Shown in pieces: positions 25,984-35,278 of a stretch of DNA of 64,000 nt. The stretch lies in assembly GCF_000430725.1 (NCBI RefSeq), contig NZ_KE387215.1, forward strand, positions 59,445 to 123,444, in the 5' to 3' direction. The notes beneath the pieces were generated by a model. The model had not been told where the DNA came from, searched no databases, and saw nothing but the letters and a program-made list of their open reading frames with translations. Both the position numbers and the translations under genes were made by a program. The DNA comes from Azohydromonas australica DSM 1124 (lineage in GTDB: Bacteria; Pseudomonadota; Gammaproteobacteria; Burkholderiales; Burkholderiaceae_C). Position 1 is the first letter of the stretch, and every line of letters begins with the position of its first letter.

Positions 25984-26967
25984 TTACTTCTGGGCGACGG
26001 ACAGCTTGGCGGCCTTGAGCAGGTCCTCGGGCAGCGTGACGCCCTGCTTCTGCGCCGCTTCGGGGTTCACGTGCAGCTCGAACTTCTGGCTGGTCTGCGC
26101 GGCGATGGCGCCGGGCTTCTCGCCGTTGAGAACGCGCACCACCAGCTTGCCGGTCTGGCGGCCGAGGTCGTAGTAATTCAGGCCCAGGGCGGCGACGGCG
26201 CCGCGCTTGACGGCATCGGTATCGGCCGCAACCACCGGCAGCTTGGCCTGCTGCGCCACCTTGACGATGCCCTCGAAGGCGGACATCACGTTGTTGTCGG
26301 TGGGCGCGTAGATCACGTCGGCCTTGCCCACCAGGCTCTGCGCGGCGCCGGGCACGTCCACGGTGCGCGGGGCGGCGGCTTCCACCAGCGTCAGCCCGGC
26401 AGCAGCCGTGGCCTTTTTCAGCGCCTGGACGATGGCCACGGAGTTGGCCTCGCCCGGGTTGTAGATCACGCCCACCTTCTTGGCCTGCGGTCGCACGCGC
26501 AGCATCAGCTCCAGGTGCTTCTCCAGCGGCGAGGCGTCCGACACACCGGTGACGTTGCCGCCCGAAGGTTCCCAGCTCTTGACCAGGCGCGCCGCGACGG
26601 GGTCGGTGACGGCGGAGAACACCACCGGGATGTCGCGCGTGGCCGCCACGGCCGCCTGCGCCGAGGGCGTGGCGATGGCGACGATGGCATCGGGCTTGTC
26701 GCCCACGTACTTGCGCGCGATCTGCGCTGCCGTGCCGGTGTTGCCCTGCGCGCTCTGGTACTCGAACGTCAGGTTCTTGCCGACCTCGTAGCCCGCCGCC
26801 TTGAGCTCGTCGCGCACGCCGTCGCGCGCGGCGTCCAGCGCCGGGTGCTCGACGATGGCGGTGACGGCCACGCGCTTGGTGGCAACGTCGGCAGCCTGCG
26901 CGCCCAGGGGCAGCAGCGAGGCCAGCGTGAGGCCCGCCAGTGCGGTGCGGATGAAAGCTTTTTGCAT
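25984..26967 (-). CDS. ABC importer substrate-binding protein (TrpX-like)
   Basis: 327 residues. A signal peptide (LAGLTLASLLPLGAQA) is followed by a periplasmic binding fold of the ABC_sub_bind family (TKRVAVTAIVEHPALDAARDG, VVFSAVTDPVAARLV, VGVIYNPGEANSVA, ADVIYAPTDNNVMSAFE). It captures the ligand for the permease. The start at 26967 is preceded by AGGAGA. It is the first gene of a five-gene leftward run with the transporter, the dehydrogenase and HPPD. Confidence 0.92.
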   Translation of the reverse strand: MQKAFIRTALAGLTLASLLPLGAQAADVATKRVAVTAIVEHPALDAARDGVRDELKAAGYEVGKNLTFEYQSAQGNTGTAAQIARKYVGDKPDAIVAIATPSAQAAVAATRDIPVVFSAVTDPVAARLVKSWEPSGGNVTGVSDASPLEKHLELMLRVRPQAKKVGVIYNPGEANSVAIVQALKKATAAAGLTLVEAAAPRTVDVPGAAQSLVGKADVIYAPTDNNVMSAFEGIVKVAQQAKLPVVAADTDAVKRGAVAALGLNYYDLGRQTGKLVVRVLNGEKPGAIAAQTSQKFELHVNPEAAQKQGVTLPEDLLKAAKLSVAQK

Positions 26968-27111
26968 CGGGGTGTCTCCTGGTGTCGGCCCGTTCCGGGC
27001 TCGTGGCCCGTCGCGGCAGTCATTGCGAACAGGCGAAACTTTAGGGACCGACACGCGCAATTGCTTTGCATCAAGCGTTGGGACCTTCCCCCGAAAGCGA
27101 GACAAAATTTC

Positions 27112-27615
27112 ATGTATCGCACGAAACGGGAGATTCCCTTGCACGCCTTTGATCTGGATCGAATCGACTGCCGCATCCTGGCGCACCTGCAGGCCCAGGG
27201 GCGGGCCTCGAACCTGGAGCTGGCGGAAGCGGCGGGGCTGTCGCCGGCGCAATGCCACCGGCGCCACCGTCGGCTGGAGGAACTGGGCCTGATCGCCGGC
27301 TACCACGCGCAGCTGGATGCGCGCCGGCTGGGGCTGACGGTGGTGGCCTTCATCCACATCGGCATGGAAAAGGGCCACCTGCGCGACCTGCCGAGCTTCC
27401 AGCGCCTGGTGGCGGACCTGCCGCAGGTGCTGGAGTGCTACTCGGTGACGGGCGACTTCGACTACGTGCTCAAGGTGGTGGCGCAGGACCTGAAGGCGCT
27501 GTCCACCTTCCTGATGGAGACGCTGATGCGGCTGCCCGGCGTCAACAGCGTGCGCTCCAGCGTGTGCCTGGACGAGATCAAGTGCACCGCCACGCTGCCG
27601 CTGGCGCAGGGATGA
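27112..27615 (+). CDS. Lrp/AsnC-family transcription regulator
   Basis: 167 residues. An N-terminal helix-turn-helix (LDRIDCRILAHLQAQGRAS, then AEAAGLSPAQCHRRHRRLEE) is followed by a RAM ligand-binding domain (LGLTVVAFIHIGMEKG, VTGDFDYVLKVVAQD). It is divergent from the ABC importer and 144 bases away, so it most likely controls that operon in answer to an amino acid. The ATG at 27112 has no strong ribosome site. Confidence 0.92.
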   Translation: MYRTKREIPLHAFDLDRIDCRILAHLQAQGRASNLELAEAAGLSPAQCHRRHRRLEELGLIAGYHAQLDARRLGLTVVAFIHIGMEKGHLRDLPSFQRLVADLPQVLECYSVTGDFDYVLKVVAQDLKALSTFLMETLMRLPGVNSVRSSVCLDEIKCTATLPLAQG

Positions 27616-27637
27616 GCGCAGCGGCAGCGGGCCGGAC

Positions 27638-30600
27638 TCAGAGCTTGCGGCGCTTGCGCGCCCTCGGTGCCGGCGTTGCGTCCTGCACAGGTGCCGGGGA
27701 CGGCCCGGGGTCGTCCTCACCCGGCATCGCATCCTTGCCCTTGCCGCCTTCCCCGGGCTCGCCAGCGCCCGAGCCGCCGGACAACAACGACGGGCCGCCA
27801 GATGGTGGCGGTGACGGCGGCGCATCCGGATCGGGGCCCACCGCATCGGCGCGCTTGCACTCGCTGGAGCCCAGCCCCTGCGCCAGCGCCACCATGTGGG
27901 CCGCGACGTGCCACAGGGCGGTTTTCCCGCTGTACAGGTACAGCGCATCGGCCAAACGGGACAGCTGGCACAGGTGTCTCCGCACCGAGTCCAGCTCGCG
28001 CCGCTTGATCATCAGCCGCTGGAACTCGGTACGGTACTCCTGCAGCAACCGCTCCCGGGTGGACAGTGCGTCCGGGGCGCTGTCATCCAGCGAACCGTCC
28101 AGGAGGGCCTGTACCAGTCGCGCGTCCATGGGCATGAGCGCGTTCCAGGCATCGGGCTCGGTTTCAAAGGCGCGGCGGGCCTCGGTTTCGCACAGAGCCG
28201 CCAGCTCCAGCGCCTGCTCGGCTTTCTCCTGTCGCAGCGCCTGCACTTCCTTCTCGTCCTGCATCACGGTGCCGGCCGCGCCGGGAGCCGCGGACACGGC
28301 GGGAGCGCCGCCGTCGGCCTTGAGCAGCAGGGCTTGCAACGCCAGCCGGTTGAGCGCGTTGTAGGGCCGGAAGTCACGCTGTCCGCCCAGGCCCTCCCCT
28401 GTGCGGTAGGCGGCGGCACTGCGCCACAGTGTGCGCACCATCTCGCTTCCGGTCGGGGCGCCTTGGGCCGCCGTGCCGGCTGCCAGCACACCCTTGCCAT
28501 ACAGGCCCGCCAGCCGCTTGAGCGACGCACCGCGCAATGCACAACGCTCAGGGTTGACGCGCGGTGCGGCGCTCCCGTTGCCGCTCACCAGCTGGTCGAG
28601 CTTCGCGAGGCGTTCGAGCGAGAGCTCGATCAGCTCGGGCTTGCCCTGGCGCTCACCCAGCCGGGCCTCCATGTTCGCCAGCTGCTCGATGTCACGGATG
28701 GGCACGCGGCCCAGCAGGTCCTCCGCCCGCACTGCGCACTCGTAAGCCTGTTTCGCACTTTCGAAGTCGCCCAAGTCGGCCCAGGTGGCGCCAAGACTGG
28801 ACTGCAGCGACGGCAGGTTGCGCCAGTCCTGCGGGCAGCGCTCGTCGAGCATCGCCTTGATCGCGCGGCGCTGCTGCGCCTGCTCCTGCGGCGTGAGTGC
28901 CTCGGGGCGGCGCGCCAGGGCCGCGCGGCGCGCCGCCAGCTCGTCGAGCAACTCGTCAGGGCTGGCCACGGGTCCATCGGTCAGGGTGGCCTGGCCGTCG
29001 GCTGCGGTCTCGGCGCGCCAGTCGGCGTCGCCATAGGCCTGATAGGCCCCCCAGGTGATGTCGCTCTGGCCCTCGGTGAAGATGGTCCGGCGGGCGTTGA
29101 ACACCGCGTCGCCGAAGGGCTGCCGGCGCAGCAGCAGCTCGGTGTAGAACGCCTCGCCGAACTGCTGAGCCAGCGAGTCGCTGACGGCCCAGCCCGCCAC
29201 CACGACGCAGCGCACCCCGATCTCGATGAGTTCGCGCGCGACGCTGGCGGCGAGCCTGTTGGCGTCGCGCAGCCGCTCGGCGTCGCGCAGCCGGTCGGCC
29301 TCGCTGTCGATCCGGCCCAGGTGGCAGCAGGAGAGGAACACCAGCTCCGGCACCCACTCCATGGCGCCGATCTCGGCCGCCGTGATCAGCAGACCGTCGG
29401 AGAGCACCACGCCGGAGCGGCGTCCGCCGTCCACGTGCAGCATGTCGAACACGCCGTGGGCGGCGATGTGCAGGATGCGCCAGGGCCGCTGCAGCAGCAG
29501 CGCCAGCACGTCTGGAGCACGCTTGTCGGCGCCGATGGCGTCCTTGACCTCGTAGCCCAGGCCCCTGAGCGCCTGGAACACGGCCGTGGCCTCCCTCTCA
29601 GCCCCTGGCAGCGGCGGCAGCGGTCGTGCGGGCTCGGCACCGTTGCAGAAGTTGCCTTCGAACCCTGCCACCGACGGATTGCCCACCACCAGCGCCGTGC
29701 GTTGAACGCTCGGCCGCACTTGGCGGCGGAACTGCACGCTGGCGAGCTGGCGCACCATGGGCGTCTGCAGCGCCAGCGGTCGGCGCCGCGCGCCCTGGAG
29801 CGCGCCGGGCTGCTCGTCGGCTGCGAACATCAGCTCCCAGGGCATGTTGGCGGTGTAGGCATCAAGCACCAGCACCACGCGCTGCAGCTGCCGGCCCGCC
29901 TCCTTGAAGTCGTGCGGCACCATGAGCTGGTAGAGCATGCGTCCGATGTTCTCGTCCCAGCGCGGATTGGCGATCTGCTGGCGCACCAGCGTCTCGATCA
30001 ATCCGGGCTGGCGCTGCTGCACCACGGTCTCGGCCCGCGCGCGCTGGCCCACGTAGACGAAGCGCAGGCTGTTGGCAATCGCCGCGCCGCGCCGCGGTCG
30101 GCCCGCAGCCGCCTGCGCACAAGGCGTGAGCGCTGTACCGGGCGGCGGCAGCGCCGCCTCGCGGCGCGGCTCCTCGGCGTCGGTGATCATCAGGCGCGGC
30201 CAATAGGCACTGGCGTGGTTGTCGAACAGGCGCTGGCGCATGCCCTGGCCCTGGCGCAGCGTACGGCGGCATACCAGCGAAGTGCCCTCCCGCTGGGCCA
30301 GCGCCGATAGCGCCGAGCCTGGCTGCGCCAGCCGGCGCAGCGCGTACACCGCGGTGATGGCGGTGTCCAGGTAGAGCTCGACGACGTCGAGCCGCCCCAC
30401 GCGCAGGCGCAGCTTCGTGCTCTCGTGGAACCGCGCGTTGGCCTCCACCACGCCGCGAACCAGCGCCTCCACTGAGGCCTCCACGCTGAGGCTGGCACTG
30501 GAGTTGTAGCCCATCAGCAGCGTGGCCAGCGGCAGTTCGAACTCCGTCTGCCCCAGGTCCGGACCGAGGTAATCGGCCAGCTGCAGCAGCAGCCGCAGCA

Positions 30601-33600
30601 CGCCCGCGCGCACCGCCTCGGCAAGGTCGGTGGCGTTGAGCGGCTGCTCGTAGCGGCCCAGCCCCGTGACCACCGCGCCGCGCACCATGCCGGGCCGCAG
30701 CGGCCGCACCGGCGCCACGCGCAGCACCACGGAGGCCGTGCCGCGCGGCCCGGCGTACAGGCCCAGGGCGCGGCGGCGGCTGAGCTCGCCATCGAGCAGT
30801 TCCCGGTCGATCAGCGCCTCCGGGCCGGCGATCGGATCGAGCTCGAAATGCCCGACCAGCACCGGTTGGGTCAGGAAGCGCAGGTCCGTGGCCGTCACGC
30901 TCACTTCCAGCTGGCGCCTGGGCCGCGGCTGGAGGGCAGTGCGCGCCTTGCCTCCCACGGCGGCGGCGGCCAGCGCCGCATCGCCCAGCACCGTCGGCGG
31001 ACCGGCGTCGAAGACCAGCGGCGCGTCGGCCTCGGCCGCGCGCACCACCGGGGGCGCTTCGGACAAGGCCGTGGTGCTGCCATCGACCAGCAGCTCCAGC
31101 AGCGCCCCGAAATACTCGCTCGTGTCGCACAGGTTGCCGTGCTCGGCGGGCATGTAGTAGTGGCGGCCGACGTTGCCAATGCGGCCCGAACGCCAGGTGA
31201 CGGTGCCGTCGCCGCGCGTCGTGCCCTTGAGCTTGAGCCGGCCGCCGTCGTCCATCACGCCGCAGGTGGTGTTGGACGCCACGCCGAAGACATAGACGGA
31301 CTTGGACTCGTACTCCTTGGGCAAGGCGAGCGGCTTTTTCGTTGCGGTGGCCTCGGCGCTGTCCTGGCGCCACAGCCAGCTGCCCTCGGTGAGCGCGTCC
31401 TGCTCGGGCACCGCCATGCGGCCGTCGCCAAACCAGAAGTCCTTGAGCAGCGGCTGCAACCCGGACCACGTGCTGCTCTTCAGGAAGTCGTAGCGCGGGT
31501 CCTTGCCTGGGTCGAAGAACTCGTCCTCGAAATCCGCAGGCGGCAGCAACTGCAGCGCGCCGCGGAACTTCGCGACGATGTCCAGCAGCTCCTGCAGGGT
31601 GTGGCGATGGTCCATGGCGGCCAGGGCGCGCAGCATGCTGCCTTTGCCCAGCAGGTTCTGCACCATGGTGTGCGAGCCGCGGTGCGGCGTGCCCAGCATG
31701 AGCAGGCGCGCGCCCTCGCGGGCCATGAGCTCGTCCATGACTGCGCGGCGGCGGTAGATGCATGCGCGCACCACCAGACCGCCCATGCTGTGGGCCAGCA
31801 GCCGGATGGGCTGCTTGGCGTGCTGCTTCAGCAGTTGCTCCAGGAAGCTACCCAGGCGGTCACCCAGCACGTCCAGCGGCTGGCGCCAGTCGTAGGCGAA
31901 GGTCACCACACGGTGCGTGCGTGCCAGCTCCTTGCACAACGCGCCGTAGGACAGCGCCAGCAGTGCATCGGCCTCCACGCCGCTGCGGCCCCAGCCGACA
32001 CGCTCCAGCCCGCCGCCCAGCAGCCGCAGCGGGTCCAGCCAGATGCGCTCGCCGTTGGCCTTCAGGGTGGATCCCATCACGCCCGGCAACACCACTACCA
32101 CGGGCCACTCGGCCTGGGCCGCCGCGTCGCGGGTCTGCACCTGCAGCGAACGCTCGAGCTCGGCCTCCAGCGTGGCCAGGTCCTGCGGCAAGTCCACGAA
32201 GGCCGGTAACTCCTGGGGCCTTTCGCTCACCAGCCAGTCGCGCAAGGCGCATCGGGTGTCGAGGTTGCTGAAGTAACGGAAATGCGTGGTGGCGCTGCTG
32301 CGCTCCAGCAGCGCCCGAGCACCGCTGCGGGCCGCGATGCCGGCGAGCATGGCGGGCGTGTCCACCACCAGGTCGTTGTCCACCTGGTCGAAGAGCAGGA
32401 AGTCGGTGAGCAGCACGCCCAGCCGGGCCAGCGCACTGCCGCCTTCGGCGTCGCCGGCGATCAGCCCCATGGCGATGCCGGACTGCACCTGTGCCTCGCG
32501 CAGCAACCGCGCCAGCGGCGAGTCCGGCAGCATGGCCTCGATGCCGGGCACCATGTGCGGGTCGGTGCGCCGGTTTGCAATTTCCAGCACCACGCGCTTG
32601 AAAGCCGAGTACAGCGGGTTGCCGAAGAACCACGGACTCAAGCCCAGCAGGCTCAGGATGCTTGAGAGGAAGAGGTCGAAGTTGCCGCTTGCCAGCCGCG
32701 TACCGTTGGCCGGCGCAGCCACGCGCACGTAGCGCTCGACGGTCAGCTGCTTGTCCTTCAGCAGCGTCGCGAGCTTCATGAGTTGCTCGCGTTGCTCGGC
32801 GTGGCCCTGTTCCAGCTCACCGTCCAGCGACGATCCTTGCGGCAGGCGGCGTTCGCTGCCGGCGCTGCCCAGGCCCGTGAATGCGGCATCGCGGCGGTAC
32901 TCGTCGATCAAGCCACCGAAGTCGCGGATGCACAACAGGTCCGCCACCAGCCCGCCGCGCGAATGCGACACCAGGCTGACGCGTGCGCCTCGCGGCAGCG
33001 CCTTGACCAGCGCGACGGCGTTTTCGATGGGGCTTTCCGAAAGTGTGCGGTGTTCCAGCGCGTAGATGCCGCCGGGATAGGCGCTCTTGAGCGCGGGCCA
33101 CGCCTCGGAGTCGGCGCCCTGCAGGTCGCCGAAGCTGCCCAGGGTGCTGGAGGCCGTGCCGTGCACGAACACCAGCATGCGCTCGTCCTTGTACTTGTCG
33201 AAATGGCCGGTCTCCACGGGCCTGAGCGTGGGCGTCCCGCCCTGGGCATCGCTCCATGCACACAAGCCCTCGTTCTTTACGGCCTTGCTTTCCAGGGCGT
33301 GCATCAGCGCCTTGGTGCCGGCCCAGGACAAGCCCAGCACCGCGGCATCGACGCCCACGTTCCTGAACAGCTCGCCCGAGTCGAGGTCACCGCGCAGCAC
33401 GGCGGTGAACACCCGCTTCACTACCGCCTTCGCCACGTCGCCCATCAGGCCGCGGGACGGCCCGCCGCTGGCCTGGTTGAGCAGGTCGAGCCGGATGGTG
33501 TCGCCCGTCACCCACTCGGGATGGCTGCGCTGCAGGCTGGCGCGCAACTGCGCCGCGCTGGTGACCAGCGTGCTGCCGTCCTCCAGCTCCAGCAGCAGCA

Positions 33601-33817
33601 CCTCGCCGTCCGCCGCCTCGATCGTGCGCACGGGCACGCCCGTGCCAGCCTCGCGCGAAGCCGGTCCCACGAGCACGGCGCTGGTCACCTCCACCAAGCC
33701 GTCGGGCAGCAGCTCATCGCGCGCACCGGCATCGGCGGATCTTCCTGCATTGTTCAGGAATGCCGGCTGGACCTTGCGCGCCGCCTCCCACCCCTGGACT
33801 TCGAGAACTTGCGCCAT
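27638..33817 (-). CDS. Giant tandem-lipase/CHAT protease/TPR protein
   Basis: 2059 residues with no signal peptide. Hydrolase 1 (about 210-520): MLVFVHGTASS, nucleophile in SHSRGGLV (near 285), Asp in DNDLVVD and His in TTHFRYF. Hydrolase 2 (about 570-905) is LCAT/PGAP1-like: VVVLPGVMGS, nucleophile in LAHSMGGLV (near 674), GTPHRGSH, Asp in GDGTVTW and His in AEHGNL. A middle part (about 960-1260) resembles the macro-like N-domain of leucyl aminopeptidase, weakly. A CHAT domain (about 1330-1600) has His in LHIAAHGVFD (near 1454) and Cys in LVFLSCCHLG (near 1495). A helical TPR-like tail ends in RARKRRKL. Arg-rich linkers near 964 and 1242 may be protease sites. It lies 21 bases after the metacaspase gene. 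A protease-controlled lipase in immunity or cell death is inference. Confidence 0.85.
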   Translation of the reverse strand: MAQVLEVQGWEAARKVQPAFLNNAGRSADAGARDELLPDGLVEVTSAVLVGPASREAGTGVPVRTIEAADGEVLLLELEDGSTLVTSAAQLRASLQRSHPEWVTGDTIRLDLLNQASGGPSRGLMGDVAKAVVKRVFTAVLRGDLDSGELFRNVGVDAAVLGLSWAGTKALMHALESKAVKNEGLCAWSDAQGGTPTLRPVETGHFDKYKDERMLVFVHGTASSTLGSFGDLQGADSEAWPALKSAYPGGIYALEHRTLSESPIENAVALVKALPRGARVSLVSHSRGGLVADLLCIRDFGGLIDEYRRDAAFTGLGSAGSERRLPQGSSLDGELEQGHAEQREQLMKLATLLKDKQLTVERYVRVAAPANGTRLASGNFDLFLSSILSLLGLSPWFFGNPLYSAFKRVVLEIANRRTDPHMVPGIEAMLPDSPLARLLREAQVQSGIAMGLIAGDAEGGSALARLGVLLTDFLLFDQVDNDLVVDTPAMLAGIAARSGARALLERSSATTHFRYFSNLDTRCALRDWLVSERPQELPAFVDLPQDLATLEAELERSLQVQTRDAAAQAEWPVVVVLPGVMGSTLKANGERIWLDPLRLLGGGLERVGWGRSGVEADALLALSYGALCKELARTHRVVTFAYDWRQPLDVLGDRLGSFLEQLLKQHAKQPIRLLAHSMGGLVVRACIYRRRAVMDELMAREGARLLMLGTPHRGSHTMVQNLLGKGSMLRALAAMDHRHTLQELLDIVAKFRGALQLLPPADFEDEFFDPGKDPRYDFLKSSTWSGLQPLLKDFWFGDGRMAVPEQDALTEGSWLWRQDSAEATATKKPLALPKEYESKSVYVFGVASNTTCGVMDDGGRLKLKGTTRGDGTVTWRSGRIGNVGRHYYMPAEHGNLCDTSEYFGALLELLVDGSTTALSEAPPVVRAAEADAPLVFDAGPPTVLGDAALAAAAVGGKARTALQPRPRRQLEVSVTATDLRFLTQPVLVGHFELDPIAGPEALIDRELLDGELSRRRALGLYAGPRGTASVVLRVAPVRPLRPGMVRGAVVTGLGRYEQPLNATDLAEAVRAGVLRLLLQLADYLGPDLGQTEFELPLATLLMGYNSSASLSVEASVEALVRGVVEANARFHESTKLRLRVGRLDVVELYLDTAITAVYALRRLAQPGSALSALAQREGTSLVCRRTLRQGQGMRQRLFDNHASAYWPRLMITDAEEPRREAALPPPGTALTPCAQAAAGRPRRGAAIANSLRFVYVGQRARAETVVQQRQPGLIETLVRQQIANPRWDENIGRMLYQLMVPHDFKEAGRQLQRVVLVLDAYTANMPWELMFAADEQPGALQGARRRPLALQTPMVRQLASVQFRRQVRPSVQRTALVVGNPSVAGFEGNFCNGAEPARPLPPLPGAEREATAVFQALRGLGYEVKDAIGADKRAPDVLALLLQRPWRILHIAAHGVFDMLHVDGGRRSGVVLSDGLLITAAEIGAMEWVPELVFLSCCHLGRIDSEADRLRDAERLRDANRLAASVARELIEIGVRCVVVAGWAVSDSLAQQFGEAFYTELLLRRQPFGDAVFNARRTIFTEGQSDITWGAYQAYGDADWRAETAADGQATLTDGPVASPDELLDELAARRAALARRPEALTPQEQAQQRRAIKAMLDERCPQDWRNLPSLQSSLGATWADLGDFESAKQAYECAVRAEDLLGRVPIRDIEQLANMEARLGERQGKPELIELSLERLAKLDQLVSGNGSAAPRVNPERCALRGASLKRLAGLYGKGVLAAGTAAQGAPTGSEMVRTLWRSAAAYRTGEGLGGQRDFRPYNALNRLALQALLLKADGGAPAVSAAPGAAGTVMQDEKEVQALRQEKAEQALELAALCETEARRAFETEPDAWNALMPMDARLVQALLDGSLDDSAPDALSTRERLLQEYRTEFQRLMIKRRELDSVRRHLCQLSRLADALYLYSGKTALWHVAAHMVALAQGLGSSECKRADAVGPDPDAPPSPPPSGGPSLLSGGSGAGEPGEGGKGKDAMPGEDDPGPSPAPVQDATPAPRARKRRKL

Positions 33818-33838
33818 GGACCGTGCTCCCCGATTCGT

Positions 33839-34678
33839 TCAGCCGAACACCTTGGAACGCCGTGCCGCCGCGGCACCGACGAGCTGAGGCACCTGCGGAT
33901 AGCTCACCGACGGCAGCTGTGCGGGCGTGATGGCCTCGTGCCACGTCGCATAGGTCGCGTCCGCACCCAGTCTGCGCAGCGCCTTGAGCGCGTAGTAGGT
34001 GAAGGCACCGTTGAAACGCCCGTTGATGAAGGCGTCGTAGCTGAAGTTGTCCGGGCCCTCCTGGCAGCCTGAGAGCAGCAGGTCGCCGCTGCGGCGCGCC
34101 ACCAGCTTGGCCAGCGGGCTTTCGCCCTGCACCGGCGGCAGCCGCCGCAGCGGCGTGTTGCCGGCGCCGCGCGGCAGCGCCGCATCGTCCATCCAGTTGC
34201 CGATGGGCATGAATCGCGCGCGGGTGGCGCGCGGATCGGCGTCGACGTCCTGCGCCGCGCGGGTGACGGTGCCGGAGTGGCAGCTGTCGGAGATCAGCAC
34301 CAGCTTCACCTTTGAGTGGCGACGCAGGAACAGCTCGTGGATCTCGTCGTCGGTGAGTGCGCTCTCGCTGCGGATGTCGTACGGGCACAGCGCCTCGTCC
34401 AGGCCGTCCACCTCGTCGCCGTCCATATCGGGCACGTAGGTGCCGTGGCCGGAATAGGTGATGACGACCAGGTCGCCAGGCTGGGCCTGCTCGATCAGGC
34501 TGCCCATGGCCTGAGCCATCGCCGCCTTGGTGGCCTGCCCGTCCAGCAGCATCGACACGCTGAAGCCGCGCTGCTGCAGCTCCTGGGCCCAGTCCCGGGC
34601 GTCGTTGACGCAGCCCTGGAGATCCATCCCGGTGCCGGGATAGTCATTGATGCCGATGCACAAAGCCTTCTTTGCCAT
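33839..34678 (-). CDS. Metacaspase-like protease (peptidase C14 family)
   Basis: 279 residues. The caspase fold begins at the N-terminus (KKALCIGINDYPGTGMDLQGC). The catalytic dyad is visible: His78 in TYSGHGTYVPD and Cys133 in ISDSCHSGTV. An acidic patch (DMDGDEVDGLDEALCPYD) fits the basic-residue preference and calcium use of metacaspases, which cleave after Arg or Lys. No signal peptide is seen. A strong GGAGG lies four bases before the ATG. It is upstream of and co-directional with the lipase/CHAT gene, so the two are likely partners. Confidence 0.9.
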   Translation of the reverse strand: MAKKALCIGINDYPGTGMDLQGCVNDARDWAQELQQRGFSVSMLLDGQATKAAMAQAMGSLIEQAQPGDLVVITYSGHGTYVPDMDGDEVDGLDEALCPYDIRSESALTDDEIHELFLRRHSKVKLVLISDSCHSGTVTRAAQDVDADPRATRARFMPIGNWMDDAALPRGAGNTPLRRLPPVQGESPLAKLVARRSGDLLLSGCQEGPDNFSYDAFINGRFNGAFTYYALKALRRLGADATYATWHEAITPAQLPSVSYPQVPQLVGAAAARRSKVFG

Positions 34679-34772
34679 GTCGCCTCCGCAAATCCGGACG
34701 CCCTGTCCGAGCGCGTCAGACTAGGACGGGACGAAAAAGGCAAACACTGGCGAAAGTCATGGCGCAAACAGC

Positions 34773-34804
34773 AAAAAGCCCGGTGTCTTGTGGACACCGG
34801 GCTT
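34773..34804 (-). terminator. Terminator of the downstream tRNA-Pro
   Basis: A 12-bp stem, AAGCCCGGTGTC (34776-34787) and GACACCGGGCTT (34793-34804), is followed on the minus strand by TTTTTGC. The same hairpin is found after the other tRNA-Pro at 35130-35160. Confidence 0.85.
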
Positions 34805-34816
34805 CGGCTGTTTCTT

Positions 34817-34893
34817 TGGTCGGGGTGGCGGGATTCGAACTCGCGACCCCTTGCACCCCATGCAAGTGCGCTACCAGGCTGCGCTACACCCCG
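34817..34893 (-). tRNA. tRNA-Pro(GGG), copy 2
   Basis: 77 bases with encoded CCA. The acceptor stem pairs CGGGGTG with CACCCCG, the D arm contains AGCCTGGTAGCGC, and the anticodon arm is CTTGC-ATGGGGT-GCAAG with anticodon GGG. The T arm carries GTTCGAATC. It is identical in sequence to the copy at 35170. A TATACT -10 box lies upstream (34914-34919 on the plus strand). Confidence 0.96.
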
Positions 34894-35129
34894 ACTGCTG
34901 AAGCTGAAAGTATACCGCATTTCAGATGCGGTTCTTCAACTGCGCAAAAGGTTTCACGCACAACCTTCGGGGTTGCGACCACAACTGTGTCCTCATGCGC
35001 GGCATGTGCACGTCCACCGCCGGCAGGCGCTGGTTGCCGCGCCCCTCGTACGCCCTCGCTGCGCAACGGCGGCACGCGCTGCCCATGGACGCCAGCGCGG
35101 GGCGCGCCTGCAATGCCTGGCCAAAAGCG

Positions 35130-35160
35130 AAAAGCCCGGTGTCTTGTGGACACCGGGCTT
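35130..35160 (-). terminator. Terminator of the upstream tRNA-Pro
   Basis: The same 12-bp stem as at 34776, here at 35132-35143 and 35149-35160, followed by TTTTCGC on the minus strand. It marks each tRNA as its own transcription unit. Confidence 0.8.
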
Positions 35161-35169
35161 TGGCTTTTT

Positions 35170-35246
35170 TGGTCGGGGTGGCGGGATTCGAACTCGCGAC
35201 CCCTTGCACCCCATGCAAGTGCGCTACCAGGCTGCGCTACACCCCG
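35170..35246 (-). tRNA. tRNA-Pro(GGG), copy 1
   Basis: 77 bases, with the same cloverleaf, anticodon GGG and encoded CCA as the copy at 34817. A promoter is visible upstream: TTGACC at 35287-35292 and TATACT at 35262-35267 on the minus strand, spaced 19 bases and overlapping the merR stop. The order ihfA-merR-tRNA-Pro is usual in this bacterial group. Confidence 0.97.
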
Positions 35247-35278
35247 ACGACTGAAGCTGAAAGTATAACACCAATCTG

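Noticed and set aside
34680..35250. tRNA-Pro as an integration site for an island with the metacaspase pair
   Set aside because: No integrase, transposase or far-side tRNA fragment was seen; the duplicated tRNAs look like a simple local duplication.
34316..35268. Plus-strand frames containing GVAGFELATPCTPC
   Set aside because: These read through the reverse strand of the two tRNA-Pro genes, a well-known false protein.
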